This document shows positions 1 through 7,164 of a stretch of DNA of 56,412 nt, one piece after another (the stretch's first letter is position 1; the number at the start of each line of letters is the position of its first letter). Position numbers and translations under genes: made by a program. The notes under the pieces were generated by a model. That model searched no databases. It saw only the letters and a program-made list of their open reading frames with translations, and had not been told where the DNA came from. Source of the stretch: Aminipila sp047974845 (GTDB lineage: Bacteria > Bacillota > Clostridia > Peptostreptococcales > Anaerovoracaceae); contig JBKECQ010000030.1 of NCBI GenBank assembly GCA_047974845.1, forward strand, positions 1 to 56,412, in the 5' to 3' direction.

Positions 1-1
1 A

Positions 2-574
2 GGACATGGTGGTAAAGACAGTGGTTCTATAGGACATCAAAAACAACCGGATCAATTGTATGAAAAAGATGTGAATTTAGCAGTAGGGTTAAGGCTAAAT
101 GAGTACCTTAAGAGTGCGGGTGTAAAAACCCTGATGGTCAGAGACAGCGATGTTTACTATACTTTGCTTGAAAGAGCAGAAAAGGCAAATAATGCAGGAG
201 CAACGCTTTTTGTTTCAATTCATAATAACTCAAATGAATCTTCAACTCCAAATGGCACGGAGGTTTTATATAATAGTAAAGTAAATGCTGAAGGGGAGAC
301 TGAAATGACCTTATACGGCATAGAGAGTAAAGCCCTGGCAAAAAACGTGCAAAAGGAGATGGTCACTATTTTAGGTACTTATGATAGAGGTATAAAGAGC
401 AGTCCGGGAATGGCTGTCCTTAATAAGACCTTTATGCCGGCTATCATTGTAGAGGGAGCTTTCCTTTCTAACGAAAGTAATTTTGCAATGATGAAAGAAC
501 CTGACTTTGCTGATAAATATGCTCAAGCAGTAGCAAAAGGTATAGTTAAGTCATTGAATGAGGCTTTTAAGTAA
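2..574 (+). CDS. N-acetylmuramoyl-L-alanine amidase, catalytic domain (5' end outside window)
   Basis: The reading frame is open from base 2, so the gene starts upstream of the window. The visible 190 residues are the C-terminal part of an Amidase_3 (zinc amidase, AmiC/CwlC-like) domain, which cleaves the bond between N-acetylmuramate and L-alanine in peptidoglycan. The zinc ligands are visible: His in GHGGKD, Glu in YEKD and His in SIHNNSN; the catalytic Glu is in VEGAFLSN near the C-terminus. Amidases of this family are normally exported, but the signal peptide or any wall-binding repeats would lie outside the window. A TTG at 56 could be mistaken for a start, but it would remove the first zinc ligand. 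Cell-wall turnover or mother-cell lysis is a family-level inference. Confidence 0.9.
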   Translation, partial: GHGGKDSGSIGHQKQPDQLYEKDVNLAVGLRLNEYLKSAGVKTLMVRDSDVYYTLLERAEKANNAGATLFVSIHNNSNESSTPNGTEVLYNSKVNAEGETEMTLYGIESKALAKNVQKEMVTILGTYDRGIKSSPGMAVLNKTFMPAIIVEGAFLSNESNFAMMKEPDFADKYAQAVAKGIVKSLNEAFK

Positions 575-600
575 GAGCAGAAGAAAGAGAGTGTTAACAA

Positions 601-903
601 GTGGGTCTTTTAGTTTTGTACTTAGGAATAGCTTTAGTAGGTTATTTAGTAGGAGCGAAGTATACTGATAAAGAAAAGGATTACAGTTGGACAAGTAAGG
701 TTACTACCGGCTGTTTGATAGTTCTGATTTTTACAATGGGTGCTAGAATAGGTGCAGATGATAGAGTAATATCATCGCTTCAAACCATAGGCATCAAAGC
801 GGCGGTTATAACGTTATTTGCTTTTGCAGGCAGTATTTTGGGCTGTATGGCAGTGAGAAAATTCTTCCGTTTCGATAAGAAGGGGGTGAAGATTGATGAC
901 TAA
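601..903 (+). CDS. LysO family lysine exporter, N-terminal half protein
   Basis: A 100-residue membrane protein starting at GTG, with about three hydrophobic segments. It resembles the N-terminal half of LysO (YbjE, DUF340/Lys_export), which exports lysine and thialysine in Escherichia coli as a single chain of about 300 residues. The stop overlaps the start of the next gene, which encodes the rest of the family domain, so the exporter appears to be built from two co-translated polypeptides. It lies 26 bp downstream of the amidase gene. Two-gene versions of this family are common in Firmicutes, so this is likely not a frameshift. Substrate is inferred from family only. Confidence 0.75.
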   Translation: MGLLVLYLGIALVGYLVGAKYTDKEKDYSWTSKVTTGCLIVLIFTMGARIGADDRVISSLQTIGIKAAVITLFAFAGSILGCMAVRKFFRFDKKGVKIDD

Positions 904-1498
904 ACTTATCATTATCTTCGTGACATTAGGTATGGCAGCAGGTTACTTCTTTATACCGGATTATTTTATTACAAATATATCGGGAAACCTTTTAATATTA
1001 GGTCTTTGTATCATGCTATTTTTTGTTGGGTTGGAGCTTGGCAGAGAAGGCACTGTAGTAGAGAACTTTAAAAAAGTAGGCGTGAGAATCTTAGCCTTTC
1101 CAATAGGCGCTATGGTCGGTTGCCTTTCATTTGCTGGAATAGCATCAATTTTTCTTCCTATGAGTGTAAAGGAAAGTATGGCAGTAGCCGCGGGCTTTGG
1201 ATGGTACACATTGGCACCTGTAATGCTTGCTGATGTATCTGCAGAACTTAGTGCGATTGCATTTCTTCACAACGTTATGAGGGAAATGATAGGAATTATG
1301 ATATTGCCTATTGTTGCTAAGCGTATCGGGTATATTGAAGCGTGTAGTGTTCCGGGGGCTGCAGCTATGGATGTTTGCCTTCCCATAGTGGAAAAATCTA
1401 CAAATAGTGAAATGACGGTATATTCCTTTGTAATGGGGGTATTTTTAAGTACGGCGGTTCCGGTGTTAGTAAGATTTTTTATTTTCTTGGGACTATAA
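896..1498 (+). CDS. LysO family lysine exporter, C-terminal half protein
   Basis: A 200-residue integral membrane protein with about five to six hydrophobic segments, matching the larger C-terminal half of LysO-type (DUF340) exporters; the region GFGWYTLAPVML is typical of the family. I chose ATG 896, eight bases after a Shine-Dalgarno-like AGGGGGTG (881-888), rather than TTG 893. The start lies inside the last codons of the preceding gene, so translation is probably coupled and the two products presumably associate in the membrane. A terminator follows at 1524-1565. Confidence 0.75.
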   Translation: MTKLIIIFVTLGMAAGYFFIPDYFITNISGNLLILGLCIMLFFVGLELGREGTVVENFKKVGVRILAFPIGAMVGCLSFAGIASIFLPMSVKESMAVAAGFGWYTLAPVMLADVSAELSAIAFLHNVMREMIGIMILPIVAKRIGYIEACSVPGAAAMDVCLPIVEKSTNSEMTVYSFVMGVFLSTAVPVLVRFFIFLGL

Positions 1499-1523
1499 TT
1501 AAAATAAAAAAGATAATAAATTA

Positions 1524-1565
1524 GCGGCTTGGGTGTTGAGGAATATTACCGAAGCCGTCTTTTTA
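1524..1565 (+). terminator. Intrinsic terminator after the LysO-type pair
   Basis: CGGCTTGGGT and ACCGAAGCCG form a ten-position stem with one mismatch and a loop of about 16 nt, followed directly by TCTTTTT. It separates the LysO-type genes from the AAA+/VWA pair. Confidence 0.7.
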
Positions 1566-1617
1566 TAATATACAATATAAATTAAGATATTTAGCATGAA
1601 GGAGAAATAATTAAGTA

Positions 1618-2454
1618 ATGATTAAGAAGTTTACAGGCAGTGATGATTATGTAGTAACAAAGGAGTTAATGAATTCTATTAATGTGGCAATAGCCCTACA
1701 GAAACCCTTGTTAATAAAAGGTGAGCCGGGAACAGGCAAAACTATGCTTGCAGAGGCAATAGCCAAAGCTATGAACATGAAGCTTTTGATATGGGGAATA
1801 AAATCTACAACAAAGGCTCAGGAAGGCCTTTATGTTTACGATACTGTTCAAAGACTCTACGACAGTCAATTTGGAGAAGGAGACGTTTCAGATATAAAAC
1901 AATATATTAAACTTGGAAAGATGGGAGAAGCTTTTAACTCTGAAGAGCAAGTGGTTTTACTAATTGACGAAATTGACAAGGCCGATTTAGAATTTCCAAA
2001 TGACCTTCTCTGGGAGCTTGATAAAATGGAGTTCTATATAAATGAAACTAAAGAAATTATAAAGACAAATCATAGACCAATAGTTATCATTACTTCAAAT
2101 GCAGAAAAGGAATTACCCGATGCTTTTTTAAGAAGATGCATTTTTCACTATATAGAATTTCCAACACAAGATAAAATGGAAGAAATAGTGAAAGTTCACT
2201 TTGGAGATATAGACAAGAATCTTGTTGAGGCGGCTATGGAGGCCTTTTATAAAATAAGAGGGATGAAGGAACTTCAGAAAAAACCAAGCACATCTGAACT
2301 GCTAGATTGGATACAAGCCCTTATGATTAGCGGTATATCTATAGATAGTATTACAAAGGAAATACCTTATGTTGGAGTGCTTTTGAAAAAGAATCAGGAC
2401 ATAGACGTTATGTATGAGGTTAAAGAAAAAGGCTACTCTTTGAGAAGGTGGTAA
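1618..2454 (+). CDS. MoxR-type AAA+ ATPase
   Basis: 278 residues forming one AAA+ module. Walker A is GEPGTGKT at residues 35-42 and Walker B is LLIDEIDKAD near residue 118; a sensor-type Asn lies in IITSNAEKELPDAFLRR with the arginine finger pair after it. This is the MoxR/AAA_5 group, whose members act with VWA-domain partners in chaperone-like maturation or metal/cofactor insertion. The next gene, 3 bp downstream, encodes exactly such a partner, so they are probably co-translated and form a complex. The substrate cannot be told from the sequence. AAGGAG at about 1596 lies somewhat far from the ATG. Confidence 0.85.
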   Translation: MIKKFTGSDDYVVTKELMNSINVAIALQKPLLIKGEPGTGKTMLAEAIAKAMNMKLLIWGIKSTTKAQEGLYVYDTVQRLYDSQFGEGDVSDIKQYIKLGKMGEAFNSEEQVVLLIDEIDKADLEFPNDLLWELDKMEFYINETKEIIKTNHRPIVIITSNAEKELPDAFLRRCIFHYIEFPTQDKMEEIVKVHFGDIDKNLVEAAMEAFYKIRGMKELQKKPSTSELLDWIQALMISGISIDSITKEIPYVGVLLKKNQDIDVMYEVKEKGYSLRRW

Positions 2455-2457
2455 AAG

Positions 2458-3651
2458 ATGTTTTTAGAATTTTTCTATTTGCTCAGAGCGAGAGGACTTA
2501 AAATCTCTTTAAATGAATGGATGACATTAATAGAGGCTTTAGACTTAGGCCTTGCACAGTGTAGTCTGATTGGGTTTTATAATCTGTGCAGGAGTATTTT
2601 AATTAAAAGTGAAGCTGATTACGATAAGTTTGATTCAGTTTTTGCAGAGTATTTCAAAGGAATTCAAAGTTTAGAAGACCTACCGGAAGAGTTTCAAAAA
2701 TGGTTAAATGAAGACACAAGAAAACGAGACATAAATGATAAACCAATGCCTGACGAAGCAATGATGGAGCTTGAAGATTTATTAAAGAGATTCTATGAAA
2801 GAATTGAAGAACAAAAAGAAAAGCATGATGGGGGTAACTACTGGGTAGGAACAGGAGGAACCTCGAGAATGGGGCATGGTGGATATAATAATCAAGGAAT
2901 TAGGACAGGCGGTGTGGGTAGACATAAATCCGCAGTTCAAATTGCCGGTGAAAGGCATTTCAAAGATTTCAGGGAAGACAATATATTAGACATAAGGCAA
3001 TTCCAAATGGCGTTTAGAAAGCTTAGACAGTTTTCCTCTAGGGTTGACAGTGCTAAAACAGAACTGGACATCGAGGGAACTATTGATGAAACGTGTAACA
3101 ATGCAGGAAATCTAAAACTCGTTTTTGATAAACCCAGAAAGAATACAATTAAACTACTGATTTTATTTGACTCAGATGGATCCATGTCTCCTTACTCGGG
3201 ATTATGCAATAGACTGTTTCAAGCAGTAAACCAATCTAGCCATTTTAAAGATTTAAAAGTATTTTATTTTCATAACTGTATTTATGACCATTTATATACT
3301 ACTCCGTATTGCAGGAGAGGGGAATGGGTAAATACCGACTGGGTACTTTCAAACCTTGATAGTGAATATAAAGTTATTTTAGTTGGTGACGGAACTATGG
3401 CACCTTCAGAGCTTTTAAGACCCGGCGGCAATTCTTATATAGGCTTATATAATGATGAACCGGGACTAGACTGGCTAAAGAAATTTAAAAATAGATACAA
3501 AAGGCTAATTTGGCTAAATCCTATAAGAGAGGACGATTGGGAATATATATATGGAAGCTATACTCTTCAAGCTATAGGTGAGATATTCCCAATGTTTGAA
3601 TTAACCTTAGAAGGTCTTGAAAGGGCTATTAAAAAGCTGTTAGTAAAGTAG
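2458..3651 (+). CDS. VWA domain-containing protein (CoxE-like), partner of the AAA+ ATPase
   Basis: 397 residues. The N-terminal 200 residues are helical and charged, with a Gly-rich stretch (GGNYWVGTGGTSRMG) before the C-terminal von Willebrand factor A domain, which starts near residue 225. The MIDAS-type motif reads DSDGSMS, where the third position of the usual DxSxS is Asp. Family knowledge: CoxE/YehP-like VWA proteins pair with MoxR ATPases and present a metal-dependent protein-binding surface. No signal peptide or membrane segment is visible, so it is cytoplasmic. It sits 3 bp after the ATPase gene and ends with TAG, showing that TAG is a normal stop in this genome. Confidence 0.8.
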   Translation: MFLEFFYLLRARGLKISLNEWMTLIEALDLGLAQCSLIGFYNLCRSILIKSEADYDKFDSVFAEYFKGIQSLEDLPEEFQKWLNEDTRKRDINDKPMPDEAMMELEDLLKRFYERIEEQKEKHDGGNYWVGTGGTSRMGHGGYNNQGIRTGGVGRHKSAVQIAGERHFKDFREDNILDIRQFQMAFRKLRQFSSRVDSAKTELDIEGTIDETCNNAGNLKLVFDKPRKNTIKLLILFDSDGSMSPYSGLCNRLFQAVNQSSHFKDLKVFYFHNCIYDHLYTTPYCRRGEWVNTDWVLSNLDSEYKVILVGDGTMAPSELLRPGGNSYIGLYNDEPGLDWLKKFKNRYKRLIWLNPIREDDWEYIYGSYTLQAIGEIFPMFELTLEGLERAIKKLLVK

Positions 3652-3662
3652 AACATAATTTC

Positions 3663-3701
3663 GGAACACGTGTTTACAAAATTCAACCTATGTGATATAA
3701 T
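3663..3701 (+). promoter_or_regulatory. lexA promoter with overlapping LexA operator
   Basis: TTTACA (3673-3678), a 17-bp spacer and TATAAT (3696-3701) form a good sigma-A promoter. GGAACACGTGTTT (3663-3675), with a perfect AACACGTGTT core, overlaps the -35 and fits the Gram-positive SOS box GAAC-N4-GTTY. This is the arrangement expected for LexA autorepression. Confidence 0.75.
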
Positions 3702-3761
3702 TACCTAAAATACTATGGTATTTTACGATTAATACGTTTAAATAAGATGCAGGGAGGAATT

Positions 3762-4430
3762 ATGGAAACATTAAAAGAGAGAGAACGAAAAATTCTTGAA
3801 TACATGAAAAAAGAAATCAGTCAAAAGGGATATCCTCCTACAGTAAGAGAAATTTGCTCTGCACTAAATATAAAATCAACATCTACAGTTCATAAAGACA
3901 TTGAGAACCTAGAAATAAAAGGATTTTTAAAAAAAGATCCATCTAAACCACGAGCATTAATGATTGTCTCACCGGAAGATGGAGAGGGCAAGCTAAATTC
4001 AAAGGCTCAAAGCAATAATGATTCATATGCAAATACGGAGAGAATAGATGTTGTTGATATTCCAATAGTAGGAAGAATAGCTGCAGGAACTCCAATTTTA
4101 GCAGACCAAAATGTAGAGGATACCTTTCCTATTCCAGCTAGATTCGCGGGAAAAGGTACCAACTTTATGCTTACGGTTAGAGGCGAAAGCATGGTAGAAG
4201 CCGGAATTTTTGATGGTGACTTCATTTTAGTTGAGCAACAAAATACTGCTAACAATGGAGACATTGTTGTTGCTATGATTGATGGATTTGAAAGTGAAGC
4301 TACAGTCAAGACATTTTATAGAGAAGCAGACCATATCAGATTGCAACCGGAAAATTCATCAATGAGTCCAATCATTGTTAAAGAGGTAAAAATATTAGGA
4401 AAAGTTAAAGGCGTATTTAGGTATTTTTAA
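3762..4430 (+). CDS. lexA: LexA repressor (SOS regulator)
   Basis: 222 residues, typical length. The N-terminal winged helix-turn-helix (residues 1-65, including TVREICSALNIKSTSTVHKDI) is followed by an S24 autoprotease domain. The self-cleavage site Ala108-Gly109 is visible in RIAAGTP, the nucleophile Ser143 in RGESMVEAG, and the general-base Lys183 in ATVKTF. It represses DNA-damage genes until RecA filaments trigger self-cleavage. The start is ATG 3762, because the in-frame upstream ATG (3747) precedes the Shine-Dalgarno AGGGAGG. A LexA box overlaps its own promoter. Terminator at 4451-4478. Confidence 0.96.
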   Translation: METLKERERKILEYMKKEISQKGYPPTVREICSALNIKSTSTVHKDIENLEIKGFLKKDPSKPRALMIVSPEDGEGKLNSKAQSNNDSYANTERIDVVDIPIVGRIAAGTPILADQNVEDTFPIPARFAGKGTNFMLTVRGESMVEAGIFDGDFILVEQQNTANNGDIVVAMIDGFESEATVKTFYREADHIRLQPENSSMSPIIVKEVKILGKVKGVFRYF

Positions 4431-4450
4431 ATCAAGTGGATGTATTTAGA

Positions 4451-4478
4451 AGCTTTGAATATTTTTTTCAAAGCTTTT
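4451..4478 (+). terminator. Intrinsic terminator of lexA
   Basis: AGCTTTGAA (4451-4459) pairs perfectly with TTCAAAGCT (4467-4475), followed by a short T run. The downstream low-complexity tract starts directly from this 3' arm. Confidence 0.65.
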
Positions 4479-4868
4479 AACGCTTTTTAAATCATTTAAA
4501 ACGTTTAAACCTTTTAAATCGTTTTAACATTTTTTAAATATCTTAATACTTTTAAAATTGTTTAAAGACTTTTAAATCTTTTAATACTTTTTCTATCTTT
4601 TAATACTATTTTAATTTTTGACTATCTTTTTAAATCTTTGAAAACTTTTTTTAGCTTTAAATACTTTTATTTAAATAAGTTCTTAAAGAGGATGTTAAAG
4701 AAGTTATAAAAGAGGCTTTTAAAGAAGCTGTTAAAGGGGCTATTAAAGAAGCTGTGTTTAAATAATATTATCTCTATTTAAGTATTGAGATAATATTGAC
4801 ATTAAGGACTATAAAAAAAGGAATATTGACACCTATCATATGCCTTTTGTAAATTATTAATAAATATT
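4476..4868 (+). repeat. Low-complexity degenerate repeat tract between lexA and infC
   Basis: About 200 bp of degenerate units of roughly 18-20 bp built on CTTTTTAAAT, starting in the tail of the lexA terminator. At 4679-4765 the tract changes to purine-biased 12-bp units (GAAGCTGTTAAA-like) that read, without a start codon, as repeated KEA/KEAV motifs ending in TAA. At 4764-4797 an 11-bp perfect stem (AATATTATCTC/GAGATAATATT) has no T tract. No gene with a credible start and ribosome site was found here. Confidence 0.6.
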
Positions 4869-4890
4869 TTGAAAAATAATGTATTATTAC

Positions 4891-4919
4891 TTGACAGATT
4901 TGGCTGGAAGTGTTATATT
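4891..4919 (+). promoter_or_regulatory. Sigma-A promoter of the infC-rpmI-rplT operon
   Basis: Perfect TTGACA (4891-4896), 17-bp spacer, TATATT (4914-4919). The transcript would start near 4926 and carry a leader of about 150 nt before infC. Confidence 0.8.
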
Positions 4920-4925
4920 ATTTTG

Positions 4926-5040
4926 GTAATAAAGAAGAAGTTATCCGCTTCTCACCTTATTGGCAATGCTATTAGGGTTAATAAAGCAATTATAACACAG
5001 TTGTGTTTTGTGGAGCGGGTACTAAAGTATCCGCTTTTTT
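4926..5040 (+). promoter_or_regulatory. L20-leader-type attenuator upstream of infC
   Basis: A terminator (AGCGGGTAC 5014-5022, TAAA loop, GTATCCGCT 5027-5035, then T6) lies between the promoter and infC. An upstream copy of its 3' arm, TATCCGCTT at 4942-4950, could instead pair with the terminator 5' arm and act as antiterminator. Family knowledge: in low-GC Gram-positives the infC-rpmI-rplT operon is repressed by L20 binding to its leader, causing early termination. The two competing pairings are seen in the sequence; L20 control is inferred from the operon. Confidence 0.7.
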
Positions 5041-5075
5041 ATTTTTTATTTATTATTTGCAGGAGGTGCAAGACC

Positions 5076-5591
5076 ATTAGCAAGGAAAATCTAATCAACG
5101 AAGAGATTCGTGACAAGGAATTAAGAGTTATAGACAGTGATGGAACACAGCTTGGTATTATGAGTTTGGAAGGAGCATTGGAGTTAGCAAACGAGAGAAA
5201 GCTTGACTTAGTGAATATTTCTCCAAATGCTAATCCGCCGGTTTGCAAAATTCTTGATTACGGAAAATATCGTTATGAACTTCAAAAAAGAGAGAAGGAA
5301 GCTAAGAAAAAACAAAAAGTTACTTCTGTAAAGGAAATTCGATTAAGCACATTTATCGAAATCCATGACATTCAAGTTAAGGCAAATACAGCTACGAAGT
5401 TCTTAAAAGACGGTGACAGACTTAAGGTTAGCTTGAGGTTCAAGGGTAGAGAAAAGGATTATGCAAGCAAAGGGCTGGCAGTTATGGAAAAATTTGCAGA
5501 ACTAATATCCCCTGTAGGCACAATCGAGAAGAAACCAGAATTTGAAGGCAGAAGTTTGATTATGATTGTTGCACCAAAAAACGATAAATAG
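5076..5591 (+). CDS. infC: Translation initiation factor IF-3 (AUU start)
   Basis: 171 residues. IF-3 binds the 30S subunit, prevents premature 50S joining and checks start-codon pairing. The N-domain (ENLINEEIRDKELRVID), lysine-rich linker (REKEAKKKQK) and C-domain (TFIEIHDIQVKANTATKFL) are all present. The start is taken as ATT at 5076, eight bases from the Shine-Dalgarno AGGAGGTG (5061-5068); the first in-frame ATG/TTG codons lie far upstream inside the attenuator or well inside the conserved domain. AUU is the classical infC start through which IF-3 controls its own synthesis. First gene of the infC-rpmI-rplT operon. Confidence 0.95.
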   Translation: MSKENLINEEIRDKELRVIDSDGTQLGIMSLEGALELANERKLDLVNISPNANPPVCKILDYGKYRYELQKREKEAKKKQKVTSVKEIRLSTFIEIHDIQVKANTATKFLKDGDRLKVSLRFKGREKDYASKGLAVMEKFAELISPVGTIEKKPEFEGRSLIMIVAPKNDK

Positions 5592-5640
5592 ATAGTAAAC
5601 AGATAATAGGAATAAATTTAACGTAGGAGGAACTATTACC

Positions 5641-5841
5641 ATGGCTAAGAATAAGATGAAGTCTCATAGAGGCGCGAGCAAGAGATTTAAATTAACAGGT
5701 ACAGGAAAAGTAAAGAGAAACAAGGCGTACAAGAGCCATATTCTTACTAAGAAGTGCGCAAAGAGAAAGAGAGGACTAAGAAAGTCTACCATTCTTGGCA
5801 GCGCAGATCACAAGAGAATTAAAGCGGTATTAGATAAATAG
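5641..5841 (+). CDS. rpmI: 50S ribosomal protein L35
   Basis: 66 residues, very basic, the usual length for bL35; MAKNKMKSHRGASKRFKLTG is the family N-terminus. Strong Shine-Dalgarno AGGAGGA upstream. Middle gene of the infC-rpmI-rplT operon, so expected to be under L20 feedback. Confidence 0.97.
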   Translation: MAKNKMKSHRGASKRFKLTGTGKVKRNKAYKSHILTKKCAKRKRGLRKSTILGSADHKRIKAVLDK

Positions 5842-5859
5842 TTTTAGGAGGTTTGAATA

Positions 5860-6216
5860 ATGGCAAGAGTTAAAAAGGGCGTAAATGCTCATAAGAGACA
5901 TAAGAAAATATTAAAAATGGCGAAAGGTTTCTATGGACAGAAGAGCAAGGTGTTTAGAGCTGCTAATCCAGCAGTAATGCGTTCACTTCGTTCTGCTTAT
6001 GTTGGTAGAAAGAACAAGAAGAGAGAATACAGAAGACTTTGGATTGCAAGAATCAATGCTGGTGCTAGATTGAATGATCTTTCATACAGCAGATTAATGG
6101 ATGGACTAAGAAAATCAGGTATCGAAATCAACAGAAAGATGCTTGCTGAAATGGCTATTCATGATACGGCTGCATTTGCTCAGCTTTGTGATACTGCAAA
6201 GAAAGCTGTAAAATAA
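5860..6216 (+). CDS. rplT: 50S ribosomal protein L20
   Basis: 118 residues, the usual length for bL20. Conserved blocks ARVKKGVNAHKRHKKILK and RRLWIARINAGAR are intact. L20 is an early 50S assembly protein that binds 23S rRNA, and in this operon type also represses its own leader. Shine-Dalgarno AGGAGG 13 bp after the L35 stop. Only an AT-only stem (6230-6257) follows, so read-through towards spoIIGA would be likely without the structure at 6282-6334. Confidence 0.97.
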   Translation: MARVKKGVNAHKRHKKILKMAKGFYGQKSKVFRAANPAVMRSLRSAYVGRKNKKREYRRLWIARINAGARLNDLSYSRLMDGLRKSGIEINRKMLAEMAIHDTAAFAQLCDTAKKAVK

Positions 6217-6255
6217 TTAGGCATAACACAAAAATAAAATAATTAAATTTTATTT

Positions 6256-6334
6256 TTCGACATTTGAATACGACAATTTATACCCCCTTGTAAGGGCTAT
6301 AATCAGATATGATATAGCTTGCAAGGGGGTTTTT
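6256..6334 (+). promoter_or_regulatory. spoIIG promoter: Spo0A boxes and promoter inside a terminator-like inverted repeat
   Basis: TTCGACA (6256-6262) and TACGACA (6269-6275) match the Spo0A box (complement TGTCGAA). TATAAT (6298-6303) lies 22 bp after ACGACA (6270-6275), the same unusual 22-bp spacing known for the Bacillus subtilis Spo0A-activated spoIIG promoter. ACCCCCTTGTAAG (6282-6294) pairs over 13 positions (one G-U) with CTTGCAAGGGGGT (6318-6330), followed by TTTTG. The 3' arm contains the spoIIGA Shine-Dalgarno AAGGGGG. Transcripts from upstream would form this hairpin; those from the TATAAT would not. Confidence 0.7.
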
Positions 6335-6336
6335 GT

Positions 6337-7164
6337 TTGGAAATATATGCGGAATACCTGTTTGCTGAAAACTTTCTTATGGGTGTTCTTATTTTATATT
6401 TATCTAGTAAAATAGGAAATTTAAAAACCTGTAAGCTAAGAATTATTATAGGTGGAATCCTCTGTGGATTATTCTCTTTTATAATACTTTTCCCTAATAT
6501 AGGTATGTTCTTGGGAGTAACTATAAAAATTGCTTTCTCAATGCTCTTATCAAAAGTATCATTTAAAAAAGCAATCTTAAAGGGAACTATACTCATATAC
6601 GTCGTGTCTGCTTTCACGGGAGGAATGACTATTATTCTTCTTTATATAACCAAGCTTAGGGGCATTACAAATAATGCCGCTCTTTATATAAGTGATATAG
6701 GTTATATAAATATTGTTTTTGGAGCGATTGTGTCGTACATATTAATAATGTTCTTTTGCAAAGTAATAGAAGCAAAACAATTGAGGGAAAGAATATATAC
6801 AGATATTACATTGGAGATAGAAGGTCACCGGATTAATCATAGAGCCTTAATTGATTCCGGTAATTTTTTAAGAGAACCACTTAGTGGAAAAGCTGTTGCA
6901 ATAATAAGTAAATCAGCAGCCATGAAGCTTAAAAGCATAGAGGGTATTGATTTTGATAAACGCTACTGCCTGGTTCCATACAGTAGCATAGGAGTAAAAA
7001 ATGGACTTTTGGAGGGATACAGAATGGATAAGGCGTATGTAAACGGTAAATTGATGGAGGGCATAGTAGTAGCCATATACGATACGGAGTTTTGTAGATT
7101 GAGCGGTGAAGAAGAATATCAAATGTTGCTAAGTAAAGATTTTTTAACAGGAGGGGTAGCGTGA
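6337..7164 (+). CDS. spoIIGA: Sporulation sigma-E factor-processing peptidase SpoIIGA
   Basis: 275 residues. Five hydrophobic segments in the first 140 residues are followed by a cytosolic aspartic-protease domain with the catalytic motif DSGN (Asp173), as in the SpoIIGA family, where DTGN/DSGN is conserved. It sits in the sporulation septum and cleaves the pro-sequence of pro-sigma-E when signalled by SpoIIR. The start is TTG 6337, giving MEIYAEYLFAENF like known homologues and seven bases after the Shine-Dalgarno AAGGGGG; TTG 6319 lies before that site. The stop overlaps the sigE start (TGATG), so the protease and its substrate are translationally coupled. Confidence 0.93.
   Translation: MEIYAEYLFAENFLMGVLILYLSSKIGNLKTCKLRIIIGGILCGLFSFIILFPNIGMFLGVTIKIAFSMLLSKVSFKKAILKGTILIYVVSAFTGGMTIILLYITKLRGITNNAALYISDIGYINIVFGAIVSYILIMFFCKVIEAKQLRERIYTDITLEIEGHRINHRALIDSGNFLREPLSGKAVAIISKSAAMKLKSIEGIDFDKRYCLVPYSSIGVKNGLLEGYRMDKAYVNGKLMEGIVVAIYDTEFCRLSGEEEYQMLLSKDFLTGGVA

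Noticed and set aside
893..903. Frameshift explaining the split LysO
   Set aside because: The second gene has its own SD and start, and two-gene LysO-type loci occur in other Firmicutes.
4869..5075. N-terminal extension of infC from a TTG at 4869
   Set aside because: It would begin before the -35 of the promoter and run through the attenuator; the extension is not IF-3-like, and a strong SD points to ATT 5076.
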